Shown one piece after another: positions 49,666 through 62,120 of a DNA stretch of 64,000 bases. Position 1 is the first letter of the stretch, and every line of letters begins with the position of its first letter. The notes beneath the pieces were generated by a model. It had not been told where the DNA came from. It ran no database searches and saw only the letters and a program-made list of their open reading frames with translations. The stretch is taken from assembly GCA_945910005.1 (NCBI GenBank), contig OX246741.1:39021872-39085871 (forward strand). Direction: 5' to 3'. The position numbers and the translations under genes were made by a program. Source of the stretch: Isoperla grammatica. Its lineage: Eukaryota; Arthropoda; Insecta; Plecoptera; Perlodidae.

Positions 49666-52600
49666 GCAGGCGCACAAAGTCCCAGCTTACGCCAACCTTA
49701 GATATAATTGTAGATCAATATTAACAGAACATTTCGATGTTGGTTGCCTATGAAAGTTATTGTTGTGTTTGCGCTGGTGAGATGTGTTAAAACTAGTGCA
49801 GTTATTTGCAATAGGATAAGTGGTTATTTAATTATTTTGAAAAACTAAGCGTGGTTGGTTAATATCACTTTAAATGGCGGACTTAATCGCAAACAAAGTT
49901 TGTACTGTATACAATTTAAAGTTTAATAGACAGTGATTAATTTGGAAAGACACAGCAAATTTCCCAAAAATCTTTTAAACATTCTTAAATATTATTTTAA
50001 GAAGAAAGACGCACTGAAGGAAGACTTTATACCTTATAATTTCCTATTTTAAATCGATTTATTCTCCATACAATAAGAAGCAAATGAGCCAAATCGATTC
50101 CCTTGAAATTCCCCGTCCACCAACCATATCACTTTCTAAGGCTATTGTTTAAAATACTAATAATTACGTGAAATTTTACCCCGTGAAAAATAATTGAGCT
50201 TATAATTGTTTAATCCCTCCACAAAACAACGCGAGTTTATAATTTTACCTGGTAATAATAATCCAACCGAACAATTTGGTTTTCGATAATGTTACATAAA
50301 ACACCGTAGCGGCTCAATAAGGGATAAGATTGGTATTACCAACTTGCATGGTACGCTATTAAACTAAGATTATAAATCTACAGCAAAGGCATACACGGCG
50401 TTCAGACGTTCAATCGGTCCCGGACCGTATCAGATAGAAGCGTGGTACAGCCCAGTGCAAACATAATCATCTAACTACCATCCCGCCTGAACAATATGAT
50501 GAGATGTTCTCTGTGTTTGTGGTGGGACTGTACCTTAACACGGGTATTAGTGGCTTATGTATTTAGATGGGGAGCACAACTTAAAGGCGGAGCTTGACGA
50601 TGAAGATTTGATGGGCGTTAAGACTTCCCATTGTTTTAAGGACTATCTGATTGCAATACGTTTATCAAATACTAATTCAAATATCACAAGACGTGGAAAG
50701 ATCACAGCAATGAGATTTATGAGAGCTTTGTACGAAAGATTATTCGCAATAGTTTTATGTGGACGATTATTGAAGCTATTGCACGGACCACTAAAAACTT
50801 CTAAGAATTATTTCAAACTGGCGCATTATAAAAACAAGTATACCTATAGGAAAGTTCCGAGTTCTGGGTTGTTTAAAATATAACTAGGCAAAGTATAGGT
50901 TATTCATGAAAAAACGTACTGATACCTATTCAGAGAAGAAGTGTGATTACAGTGATTAGGTATTACATGTGTGGTTTAGTCATTCATAGAAAGGAAGTTG
51001 AATATTACAATGGGTTACCAAAAACAAAGGCGACACTTTCTTGATTCAAAGCGACATAACTGTACGTGTAGTGTGAGAAGACGGGTGAAAGTTATGTTTC
51101 CAATGTGACAACGGTTTTTATTTCGAGGTTGTCATGCATTTTCCTCACATTCAGATCCAAGCTTATGAGTTACTGTTTTAATAAAAGTGTGTTATTTATA
51201 ATTTATCACCAAACTACCACTTAGTTGATGGTTTAAAGCAAGCTATAGCATTGAAGAAAACTTTATGCCATTTTCCTGATTAACCTGAAGTCATGCATGC
51301 GTACATTATGCAGTAATGAAGTAAATGTAAATACAACTTAAATCTGAGACTATACATCAAAACATAGCTTCAAATGAACTCCGTCGTTTCAATGGATGCG
51401 TATGTTTTAATAACGTGTTCATATTTGTTGTTAACAATTTCAGACACGTAGTGTATTATTTGTAACTATAGTTGGCACATATCTCCTCCAGGCTATACTT
51501 CAGTAATTTGAGTACGCCATTCAAATAATTGAAATTATTCTCTTAATCTAAGATAATTGAGATGTATTGAAAAGACAGCAAGATTTATCATCTGTCACAA
51601 CAGTGGCAATAAGTTGAGGAATTGATTTATGTTACAGTTAAACATTTCAGTCAATCGAGCCAGGCCACTGACGAGGTACAGGAAGCTTGGTCGGAAATGA
51701 GAACAAAAATTTGGTACATTATAAAGTGTGTAATTAAGACAAAATATCCGGAGAAATAAGTTATATTGCACAAGTATATATGTACGTATTTTTTTACACT
51801 TTTACACTTTTTTCATAATTTTAAGACAATTTACAGAACTAAAGATCTGCTTAAAAAGTTAACCTAAATCAATGTGTGATGTCTTCACTAAGTGACTTGT
51901 ACAAGTATTGTAACAGTTTCAAAATCGCAGTTTAAGCTTTTAAAGCATACGAGAATATTATTGAATTGAGTGTTTTAACTTTAACCTGCCGTAAAAAGTG
52001 AATTTAAAATGTGTTTCACCTTCATTTAATTTTTGAAATTTTGTATATAATATTTTACTCGACTCGCGCTATTTACACTTCACAATCATTTTCAATACTC
52101 AAGCGTATTCCTAAGTTTTGTGTGGAAATTCGTTTAGAGGTAGTTTTAGATTTAATGCAAAGGAAACCGGCGCAAATTTTAATGCTGATGATTCTGTCAA
52201 CTTCTAAGTCACTAACACAAATAATATAGTTATACTTTGTTCGCCGTAAAATGGAAAAACATTGCTTAATGATTATGTACCATGGTTCGTGAATTACGGT
52301 AAAGTTTTTGAAAGGAAGATAGCATTGATTTGTGTTTTATTAATTTATTACCCATTCTACAATAAATCGACAAATAACCACAATTATTGACTCCAGCGTG
52401 TGTAGACACAACATTACTTATTTACGCACAATATTACTTAATTCAAGAGCAAAAATTATATTTGAGGTTAGGCGAGGGGGTTGGAGAAAAATCGTTTTAC
52501 CTCTGAATACATAATATTTTATTCAGCGCAAAGCACACAAAATGATTGTCTAACTTGAAACAACGTACGCTCACTGCAGAAGGATTAACTCTAGGTGTTG

Positions 52601-53504
52601 ATCATCCGGACCAACGATTAAGTCCTTCTAATTGGACTAACTTAATGGGAGATATCTTAGGAATAATAACATGTTTGCAGTGAACTCAACGGCAAGAAAA
52701 AAAATTGAATGAAATACGAAATAGTTTAAAATAACGTTAGCTGAACACTAAAATTAAAGTTCACACGGGATTTTTTTCAGACACACACACTAGTAAGCCA
52801 AGATAAACATCTTTCAAGTAAAAATTGGCAAATGTTCTTCTCGCATTATGTTTATGTCTTTCGTACGATGTTTGATTGGATTTAACTACCGATCTGTATA
52901 AGGCTCTTATTACGTTATTTGCCTAAATTTTGATTAGTTTGCGTTCGTTTCTTGTGATCTATTTATTACTGAAAATTCAGTAGAGGACCGTAACGTCTTG
53001 TGAGAATGAAAGCGCCGATACTTCTAAAAAACGCGTTTTATAAATTCCATGAGTATTCCCCAATGATTCAATCAACGATAATTACTTCCAATACTTCACT
53101 AAAATTGAATATCCATACAAAATGAGAACCGCATTTTTTCAAATAAAAAACTTTCATATTCGGTGGGATCTGTGTTTGTTCCCGTGCTGAGGCATTTATA
53201 GATTCAGTAGCCAGAACCTAATAGGACTCGGTATCCTAATGATTGATATTGTACAGCCGTGATATGTAATCAAATCCGTATGCTAATCCTCTATTGGCTC
53301 CATTGAGTCTTCTGATGGGCTGCGTTTAACGTGAAGAGCGTGGGAACTAGAGATGATAGTTGGAGCAGACCACCTCATCTGGCGCTGCCCGGGATGAAAT
53401 ACGGAGGTACGAAATTATATACACGGCCTTACACGCAACTGACAGCATCCAAATTAAAACCGACTTGAAACGAACAAAAACACACACTGCGAAAGAGGGA
53501 CCGG

Positions 53505-53521
53505 CTCTCTCTCTCTCTCTC
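53505..53521. repeat. CT dinucleotide microsatellite
   Basis: Eight CT units run into a short CA-rich stretch (CACATACACACA). Confidence 0.85.
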
Positions 53522-53793
53522 ACATACACACATACGATAAGGGAATTAACCTATTGTAATAATTTCACCTAAGACAGAAATTGATTAATCTTGGGTTGTA
53601 GTCGCTCCAATCTCGACTGGTTGGCTAGTTGACTGGGTGTTAATAGATCGGGAAGTTAAATGATATAAGAAATTAATGTTTTACGATGAGAGAATTTTAA
53701 TTGCTATGTTTCAATTCAAGTAATGAACAATTTACAGGTTTTTCGAATTTCTTTATCTCTCTTTCAATCGTAATCATAGTGATACTGAGGAAT

Positions 53794-53815
53794 GAGAGAG
53801 AGAGAGAGAGAGAGA
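53794..53815. repeat. GA dinucleotide microsatellite
   Basis: About eleven GA units, just left of the GATT repeat that starts at 53824. Confidence 0.85.
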
Positions 53816-53823
53816 AAGACATA

Positions 53824-53893
53824 GATTGATTGATTGATTGATTAAGGTCTTTTTATTTATGGCGGGATTAAGGCCAGTGAGGCCTTATCTTCC
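53824..53893 (-). mobile_element. Possible LINE 3' end with (AATC)n tail
   Basis: Read on the minus strand, a perfect 7-bp hairpin (TAAGGCC/GGCCTTA, arms 53881-53887 and 53869-53875, loop of 5) is followed by ATCCCGCCATAAATAAAAAG and then five AATC units (53843 to 53824). A stem-loop shortly before a short tandem tail is typical of several LINE clades and of SINEs that borrow their tails. No coding part is present, consistent with strong 5' truncation. The clade cannot be named from this fragment. Confidence 0.35.
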
Positions 53894-53900
53894 ATCAAAC

Positions 53901-53928
53901 CAGACAGAGACAGACAGAGAGCGAGAGG
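53901..53928. repeat. CAGA/GAGA-rich simple repeat
   Basis: A short stretch of repeated CAGACAGAGA words beside the candidate LINE tail. Confidence 0.7.
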
Positions 53929-55014
53929 TACTGAGTGAAGAATATCACATGTGATTATTGCTGCAAATCCTTCACTTTATGATAATAATTATCTTGACGA
54001 GGAATTATTAATTAAATACATTTTTTTAACGATCTATTATATATTAATGAAAATAGTTTACTTCGTACTTCTCATTCTAATGCACTATTAAATATGGCAT
54101 TAATTGTCACATACTTTATGTATAGTACATTTATTTTTATTACACCTCTAAAAAGTTAGTTTCTTTTCAATACGAAGCATAATTAATTTACGGATCGTAA
54201 AATTAAACGAAGTTAATAAATGTTAATATACTTTAGATTTATTTTCATGCATCGTATCGGGGAGAGTTTCTCATTTTCTTAGCTATGTTAATAACTGCAT
54301 GCTTAATTATTTTATTATCCAGATCTTATAATATAAGAACGATGTACAACATCATAATAACTACTTGTATAGAGATGCCGCTAAAACCTTTAAGTGACCA
54401 CAGATCATTAATCTAACATTTAATGTAATTTGCCTCAAGGCTACATTTCCACAACTATTAAAACTCTATCGCTCAAGGTATATATTTAGCATTAGTCTTA
54501 TTTTAGTTTACCTTTTATTGGTAGTAATACGATATTCATACCATTTATAACCGACACTAACTTGGGCAGATCACATTAAGTTAACCTTATATGACATCTT
54601 GTTTTTATTGCTTCACTCCAATCGGTAAAAATTGCGCACAAACAATTTATATCCTAAGACAGATTAATGTGAATGTTTGTGTTTTGTCCGATCAACCGGC
54701 TAGATACCTATCATTTAATGACTCACTGAACTTAGGTCAAAAACAAGGCTAGAATGATAAGACAGCGAAATACAAAACAACAAGCACAATTAGGTGAAGG
54801 AGATTGGGTATTCCACCTATATATTTCATACAAAAACCCTTTCCTCCTACTTGGCCTGTTCCGTATACCTGTGCAGCGGTTATTCATGGGAACAATATAA
54901 TATATCTTCCACTGCTACATGATAATAGTCCTTTAGTTACCACCGCCATCGACCGCACAACATTACACTTACCCGCATCAAATCGCGCACACAAGAAAAC
55001 AAAACACCAATCGC

Positions 55015-55495
55015 TACTCCGCTTTACGTTGCGCCGCAAGGCAATCAAACGCGCGCGATATATACGCAGGTGCGCACGCATTACGCGACGCTTTCGTTGC
55101 GCCGCAAGCCAATCAAACGCGCGCGATATATACGCAGGTGCGCACGCATTACGCGAAGCTTTCGTTGCGCCGCAAGGCAATCAAACGCGCGCGATATATA
55201 CGCAGGTGCGCACGCATTACGCGACGCTTTCGTTGCGCCGCAAGCCAGTCAAACACGCGCGATATATACGCAGGTGCGCACGCGTTACGCGACGCTTTCG
55301 TTGCACCGCAAGCCAATCAAACGCGCGCGATATATACGCAGGTGCAAACGCGTTACGCGACGCTTTCGTTGCACCGCAAGCCAATCAAACGCGCGCGATA
55401 TATACGCAGGTGCAAACGCGTTACGCGACGCTTTCGTTGCACCGCAAGCCAATCAAACGCGCGCGATATATACGCAGGTGCAAACGCGTCGCGTC
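55015..55495. repeat. 68-bp CpG-rich minisatellite, about 7 copies
   Basis: AATCAAAC recurs at 55043, 55111, 55179, 55247 (as AGTCAAAC), 55315, 55383 and 55451, a constant 68 bp. The unit contains CGCGCGATATATACGCAGG and about 13 CpG, unlike the AT-rich DNA around it. No forward frame has a stop within the unit, so open frames of 244 (54804-55538), 231 (55070-55765) and 128 codons (55138-55524) pass through it in three frames. As 68 is not a multiple of 3, each frame reads all three phases in turn and shows the same 68-residue cycle. I regard these frames as artefacts. Copies drift from left to right: GTGCGCACGC in the first four, GTGCAAACGC in the last three. Confidence 0.97.
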
Positions 55496-58103
55496 CACAG
55501 TCTCGATACAAATGTTGTTTTTGAGTCGACCAAAGTAACTGTAGTCACGGGGTGTCTCATAAATTCTCAGAGTCTAGTCCGGATGACAAGGAATGTTTCG
55601 ACTTATGAATATGGTTGGTGTAGCGAACGCGGGCATAGGTCTCAATTAGTAGGACAAGAAAGTCAAAACACCCTAGCCACTAGCCATACAGCCAACACAA
55701 TAGAAACACATTTATATAATTATACAATACCTTCGAGAATTATATCATTTCTCAAAGCACGGTAGGCAAATATACCATGCCGAGAACAAGAATGCCTGTG
55801 GAGTGTGGAGCCATCGGAGTCGGACTATCTGTACGCCCACGACTACGGCATGCGTTTGGGTCCAGCTGTTATTTATAGGACAGTAGACACCTCCTTAATA
55901 CAAATTAACCCATTCGAGCATAGTTTAAAGATGAAAGGATATGTTATTACGATTTGGCGACCTGTATAGCCTACAGATTAATAAAGATGTATCCTAACGT
56001 GTGAGTTATGAGTGATATGATATCCCCCGCGGATTCCTACGTATTTTAAGGTTTATCTTGCTGGTTGGAGGCTCAGCATGGATTTGTTTAGTTGATGGGA
56101 TCGCATGCACGGTTTGGTGTGTCCGGTTTAGATGTTCGTGTGTCTGTGTGTTTGTTTTATCTTTATATTTTTAGAGTGTATTTTTTAGTTTCAGTTTGTA
56201 AGTTGTTATTTATTAGTATTACCTTAATCAGTTTTTATTTCATTTTTCTTTTTTTGAATCGAATGCCTCCAACTTTAGAAATAGTTTGTGTTTAATTGAA
56301 TGGAAAATGCAAAGTGTTGAAATAACGTAATGCGCATTTCTTGTGGCCAGTGTGTTTTAAAAGCAAGTATTTGAAAATCTAAATAAATCACATGACTACT
56401 AAAAACAGGTCAAAACTGCTAATCAAATTACAATTTGTTATTTCTTTTGCAAGTTTTATTTTTGTACAGTGCAGTTTTGTACAGTTGAATGAAAATGTAT
56501 AGATGTCCTACTTCGCACGCCCTATTCTTAATTGTTCTTTACTTCACAAATATGAAACAATCTACTTTTTCTGATCAAAAAAAGTTCTCATGAACTTAGT
56601 GCTTGGCTTAGTCAGAGTGTTCAATTCCTGGTGAGGTCAAAAGTTGCTAACTTTCTACGAGTAAATCAATGAAATAGGCGCTGGTCTTAGGAGACATTTA
56701 GCATGTGAACACAGTGTAAATTTTTATCTCACATCAGTATGTTATTCCTTTTTTCCCAACATGTCAATTGAAACATACACGCACAAGAATATCAGCTTAA
56801 TTTTCAAAAACTGTATCATAAACGGTGTTTTCTTTCTGTTAATCAATAACCTAGCTTAGTAAACATTAATTTGCTTCACATGTTATTGCGTGAAAATAAG
56901 AATTCCCCGTAAGAGATGAGGGTGGGCTCTGTAAATTAACATTTAGTTATGTATTGTTTTGAATTCTTAAACGAAATTCTTCAGTAAAATTATTAATTAA
57001 TCTTGATTTGTGCTTAAATTACATATATCTAAAAAATCATGAATTATAAAGAAAGGTTATCGTATAATAATATTTGACACATAGAATGAAATAAATAACG
57101 TTAAACAAACTAGCAACAGGTTACGAGTTAATAATTTATACCAATTTGCATTTTCATCACCAGTTTTTCTCTGCTCCCTCCTTTTACATCCTTCATTAAC
57201 ACAATGAATAATAATTCATAACTAATAACTAATACGTGATGAAAATGTTGACTGTGAAGATTAAGTGATGAGTACATAAACTATAACGTCTCCCAAGACT
57301 TGTTTTGATTGAAAATAAAGTGTGACTGAGCAAATGATAATTAAACACGATTTTATTTACAGCCATGAGTGTCTTCGGAAGTGAAATAACGGCCTCTATA
57401 ATTGTATAGCTCTTGATAAGCGTGGAACCAATTAGCAAATTCAGCCGTGCAAATTGGTTCCAATGAACTTTCAAACGGGAATTAGCATACGGTTAGTAAA
57501 ATGCGTTATAAATCATACCGGCAGGCGGATTCTTGACTCTTATTGGGAGAGCCATTTAATTACAATATTCTGCTGTACAAGAGGATACAGTTTCAAATTT
57601 AAGTTAGACATGACAGAACATGTTTCTTATTATTGATTCGAGATTATAACCTACAAGTGCACTCATTCAGTTTAAATTAAATTATCTTCATTTAATTTAA
57701 TTTAGTATTCATATTTTGATAAGTGCATAATATGATGAATGTGTACTGATAAATAACGATTTTAAAACGAGAAAACACTCATAGAACAAGTGGAGGGCAA
57801 TGCTGTGCTGTGGTAATTAGCATTTCGATATCCAAGTATTGTGGTAATGTTTTTTTTCGTTTGATTATCAACACAAACAAATTTCTCATTTAATAGTCAA
57901 GCATGCAGCCACAATGAACGTACTCACATATTATAAACCTATGCCACAATCCAATTATCGAAACCAGTTGTTAACATATCAAGCAACGATATAGGTGGTA
58001 CCTATACCCGTCAATCACAGAGCGCATTGGACGGTGTTGCGTACCCCACCCTGCAGGATTCCCGATATCTTTTGGATAAAACTTCTTTAAAATAGATAAA
58101 CCC
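55496..58103. other. AT-rich spacer, no gene seen
   Basis: The right tail of the 231-codon open frame from the 68-bp array runs to 55765 with no recognisable domain. Other open frames are 81 codons or fewer. A perfect hairpin at 57424-57461 is listed separately. No RNA gene or mobile-element protein was seen. Confidence 0.5.
57424..57461. repeat. Perfect 10-bp inverted repeat
   Basis: GGAACCAATT (57424-57433) pairs exactly with AATTGGTTCC (57452-57461) across an 18-base loop, enough for a stable hairpin. No flanking duplication was seen. Confidence 0.65.
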
Positions 58104-58510
58104 AAGTATGTCATCCCCTAGAGACTGTACTGTTATTAAGTATGTCATCCCCTAGAGACTGTACTGTTATTAAGTATGCCATCCCCTAGAGACTGTACTG
58201 TTATTAAGTATGTCATCCCCTAGAGACTGTACTGTTATTAATATGTCATCCCCTAGACTCTGTACTGTTATTAAGTATGTCATCCCCTAGAGACTGTACT
58301 GTTATTAAGTATGTCATCCCCTCGAGACTGTACTGTTATTAAGTATGTCATCCCCTAGAGACTGTACTGTTATTAAGTATGCCATCCCCTAGAGACTGTA
58401 CTGTTATTAAGTGTGTCATCCCCTCGAGACTGTACTGTTATTAAGTATGTCATCCCCTAGAGACTGTACTGTTATTAAGTATGTCATCCCCTAGAGACTG
58501 TACTGTTATT
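58104..58510. repeat. 34-bp minisatellite, 12 copies
   Basis: The unit starts AAGTATGTCATCCCCTAGAG and ends ACTGTACTGTTATT. Twelve copies follow at 34 bp, with one copy (near 58241) lacking a G. Variants include GTATGCC for GTATGTC and CCTCGAGA for CCTAGAGA. Only 144 bp separate it from the next, unrelated array. Confidence 0.97.
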
Positions 58511-58654
58511 TCTTGTGATTGTTTCTTTGTCCCATCAAATATTTGTTTTTAAAATTAACTTATTTACCTGTTGTAACTTTTGTATTGTGTTGGTGCAACT
58601 CACATTTCACAATTAAATGTCAATTAAAAAAATGTACATATTGATTTCATCAGA

Positions 58655-61600
58655 GATGTTCAAGGCAAGTAACACATCAGGGCAGGCGACACCGTGACCG
58701 CCCGTCGTAGATGTTCAAGGCAAGTAACACATCAGGGCAGGCGACACCGTGACCGCCCGTCGTAGATGTTCAAGGCAAGTAACACATCAGGGCAGGCGAC
58801 ACCGTGACCGCCCGTCGTAGATGTTCAAGGCAAGTAACACATCAGGGCAGGCGACACCATGACCGCCCGTCGTAGATGTTCAAGGCAAGTAACACATCAG
58901 GGCAGGCGACACCGTGACCGCCCGTCGTAGATGTTCAAGGCAAGTAACACATCAGGGCAGGCGACACCGTGACTGCCCGTCGTAGATGTTCAAGGCAAGT
59001 AACACATCAGGGCAGGCGACACCGTGACCGCCAGTCGTAGATGTTCAAGGCAAGTAACACATCAGGGCAGGCGACACCGTGACCGCCCGTCGTAGATGTT
59101 CAAGGCAGTAACACATCAGGGCAGGCGACACCGTGACCGCCCGTCGTAGATGTTCAAGGCAAGTAACACATCAGGGCAGGCGACACCATGACCGCCCGTC
59201 GTAGATGTTCAAGGCAGTAACACATCAGGGCAGGCGACACCGTGACCGCCCGTCGTAGATGTTCAAGGCAAGTAACACATCAGGGCTGGCGACACCGTAA
59301 CCGCCCGTCGTAGATGTTCAAGGCAAGTAACACATCAGGGCAGGCGACACCGTGACCGCCCGTCGTAGATGTTCAAGGCAGTAACACATCAGGGCAGGCG
59401 ACACCGTGACCGCCCGTCGTAGATGTTCAAGGCAGTAACACATCAGGGCAGGCGACACCGTGACCGCCCGTCGTAGATGTTCAAGGCAAGTAACACATCA
59501 GGGCAGGCGACACCGTGACCGCCCGTCGTAGATGTTCAAGGCAAGTAACACATCAGGGCAGGCGAGCCCGTGACCGCCCGTCGTAGATGTTCAAGGCAAG
59601 TAACACATCAGGGCAGGCGACACCGTGACCGCCCGTCGTAGATGTTCAAGGCAAGTAACACATCAGGGCAGGCGACACCGTGACCGCCCGTCGTAGATGT
59701 TCAAGGCAAGTAACACATCAGGGCAGGCGACACCGTGACCGCCCGTCGTAGATGTTCAAGGCAGTAACACATCAGGGCAGGCGACACCGTGACCGCCCGT
59801 CGTAGATGTTCAAGGCAAGTAACACATCAGGGCAGGCGAGCCCGTGACCGCCCGTCGTAGATGTTCAAGGCAAGTAACACATCAGGGCAGGCGACACCGT
59901 GACCGCCCGTCGTAGATGTTCAAGGCAAGTAACACATCAGGGCAGGCGACACCGTGACCGCCCGTCGTAGATGTTCAAGGCAAGTAACACATCAGGGCAG
60001 GCGAGCCCGTGACCGCCCGTCGTAGATGTTCAAGGCAGTAACACATCAGGGCAGGCGACACCGTGACCGCCCGTCGTAGATGTTCAAGGCAAGTAACACA
60101 TCAGGGCTGGCGACCCCGTGACCGCCCGTCGTAGATGTTCAAGGCAAGTAACACATCAGGGCAGGCGACACCGTGACCGCCCGTCGTAGATGTTCAAGGC
60201 AGTAACACATCAGGGCAGGCGACACCGTGACCGCCCGTCGTAGATGTTCAAGGCAAGTAACACATCAGGGCAGGCGACACCGTGACCGCCCGTCGTAGAT
60301 GTTCTTGGCAAGTAACACATCAGGGCAGGCGACACCGTGACCGCCCGTCGTAGATGTTCAAGGCAAGTAACACATCAGGGCAGGCGACACCGTGACCGCC
60401 CGTCGTAGATGTTCAAGGCAGTAACACATCAGGGCAGGCGACACCGTGGCCGCCCGTCGTAGATGTTCAAGGCAAGTAACACATCAGGGCAGGCGACACC
60501 GTGGCCGCCCGTCGTAGATGTTCAAGGCAAGTAACACATCAGGGCAGGCGAGCCCGTGACCGCCCGTCGTAGATGTTCAAGGCAGTAACACATCAGGGCA
60601 GGCGACACCGTGACCGCCCGTCGTAGATGTTCAAGGCAAGTAACACATCAGGGCAGGCGACACCGTGACCGCCCGTCGTAGATGTTCAAGGCAAGTAACA
60701 CATCAGGGCAGGCGAGCCCGTGACCGCCCGTCGTAGATGTTCAAGGCAGTAACACATCAGGGCAGGCGACACCGTGACCGCCCGTCGTAGATGTTCAAGG
60801 CAAGTAACACATCAGGGCTGGCGACCCCGTGACCGCCCGTCGTAGATGTTCAAGGCAAGTAACACATCAGGGCAGGCGACACCGTGACCGCCCGTCGTAG
60901 ATGTTCAAGGCAGTAACACATCAGGGCAGGCGACACCGTGACCGCCCGTCGTAGATGTTCAAGGCAAGTAACACATCCGGGCAGGCGACACCGTGACCGC
61001 CCGTCGTAGATGTTCAAGGCAAGTAACACATCAGGGCAGGCGACACCGTGGCCGCCCGTCGTAGATGTTCAAGGCAAGTAACACATCAGGGCAGGCGACA
61101 CCGTGACCGCCCGTCGTAGATGTTCAAGGCAGTAACACATCAGGGCAGGCGACACCGTGGCCGCCCGTCGTAGATGTTCAAGGCAAGTAACACATCAGGG
61201 CAGGCGACACCGTGGCCGCCCGTCGTAGATGTTCAAGGCAAGTAACACATCAGGGCAGGCGACACCGTGACCGCCCGTCGTAGATGTTCAAGGCAGTAAC
61301 ACATCAAGGCAGGCGACACCGTGACCGCCCGTCGTAGATGTTCAAGGCAGTAACACATCAGGGCAGGCGACACCGTGACCGCCCGTCGTAGATGTTCAAG
61401 GCAGTAACACATCAGGGCAGGCGACACCGTGACCGCCCGTCGTAGATGTTCAAGGCAGTAACACATCAGGGCAGGCGGCACCGTGACCGCCCGTCGTAGA
61501 TGTTCAAGGCAGTAACACATCAGGGCAGGCGACACCGTGACCGCCCGTCGTAGATGTTCAAGGCAAGTAACACATCAGGGCAGGCGACACCGTGACCGCC

Positions 61601-62120
61601 CGTCGTAGATGTTCAAGGCAAGTAACACATCAGGGCAGGCGACACCATGACCGCCCGTCGTAGATGTTCAAGGCAAGTAACACATCAGGGCAGGCGACAC
61701 CGTGACCGCCCGTCGTAGATGTTCAAGGCAAGTAACACATTAGGGCAGGTGACACCGTGACCGCCCGTCGTAGATGTTCAAGGCAGTAACACATCAGGGC
61801 AGGTGACACCGTGACCGCCCGTCGTAGATGTTCAAGGCAGTAACACATCAGGGCAGGCGACACCGTGACCGCCCGTCGTAGATGTTCAAGGCAAGTAACA
61901 CATCAGGGCAGCACACCGTGACCGTCCGTCGTAGATGTTCAAGGCAGTAACACATCAGGGCAGGCGACACCTTGACCGTCCGTCGTAGATGTTCAAGGCA
62001 AGTAACACATCAGGGCAGCCGACACCGTGACCGCCCGTCGTAGATGTTCAAGGCAAGTAACACATCAGGGCAGGCGACACCGTGACCGCCCGTCGTAGAT
62101 GTTCAAGGCAAGTAACACAT
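58655..62120. repeat. 55/54-bp minisatellite, about 63 copies
   Basis: The unit starts GATGTTCAAGGCAAGTAACA and ends GTGACCGCCCGTCGTA. It is 55 bp, or 54 bp where GGCAAGTAAC becomes GGCAGTAAC. I count about 58% G+C in the unit. Marked copies carry GCGAGCCCG (59562, 59836, 60001, 60548, 60712) or GGCTGGCGACCCCG (about 60105 and 60816). The minus-strand frame of 100 codons at 61233-61535 exists only because several 54-bp units in a row keep an 18-residue period; it is not a gene. The array is unrelated by eye to the 55-bp array at 1930-3055. Confidence 0.97.

Larger units (their letters stand above)
48550..55014. other. AT-rich unique sequence, no gene seen
   Basis: The longest gap between arrays. 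Open frames include 108 codons at 50557-50883 (plus) and overlapping 67-68 codon frames on both strands at 48642-48861. None shows a known domain, and a few frames this long are expected by chance in AT-rich DNA. A 30-codon frame starting at 49661 has a good start context (AAAATGGCG) but no other support. Hairpins and simple repeats are listed separately. Confidence 0.5.

Noticed and set aside
49661..49753. Small gene of 30 codons with good start context
   Set aside because: Only the start context supports it; the ATG lies inside an inverted repeat arm and there is no other coding evidence.
50557..50883. 108-codon open frame
   Set aside because: No recognisable motif. In DNA this AT-rich, a rough stop-frequency estimate gives one or two frames of this length by chance among the unique regions.
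54804..55538. 244-codon open frame as a real Arg-rich repeat protein
   Set aside because: Openness is explained by a stop-free 68-bp unit in all three frames. No domain was recognised. Kept only as a finding to test.
61233..61535. 100-codon minus-strand frame with an 18-residue repeat
   Set aside because: It exists only because successive 54-bp units stay in frame; the same array elsewhere breaks the frame.
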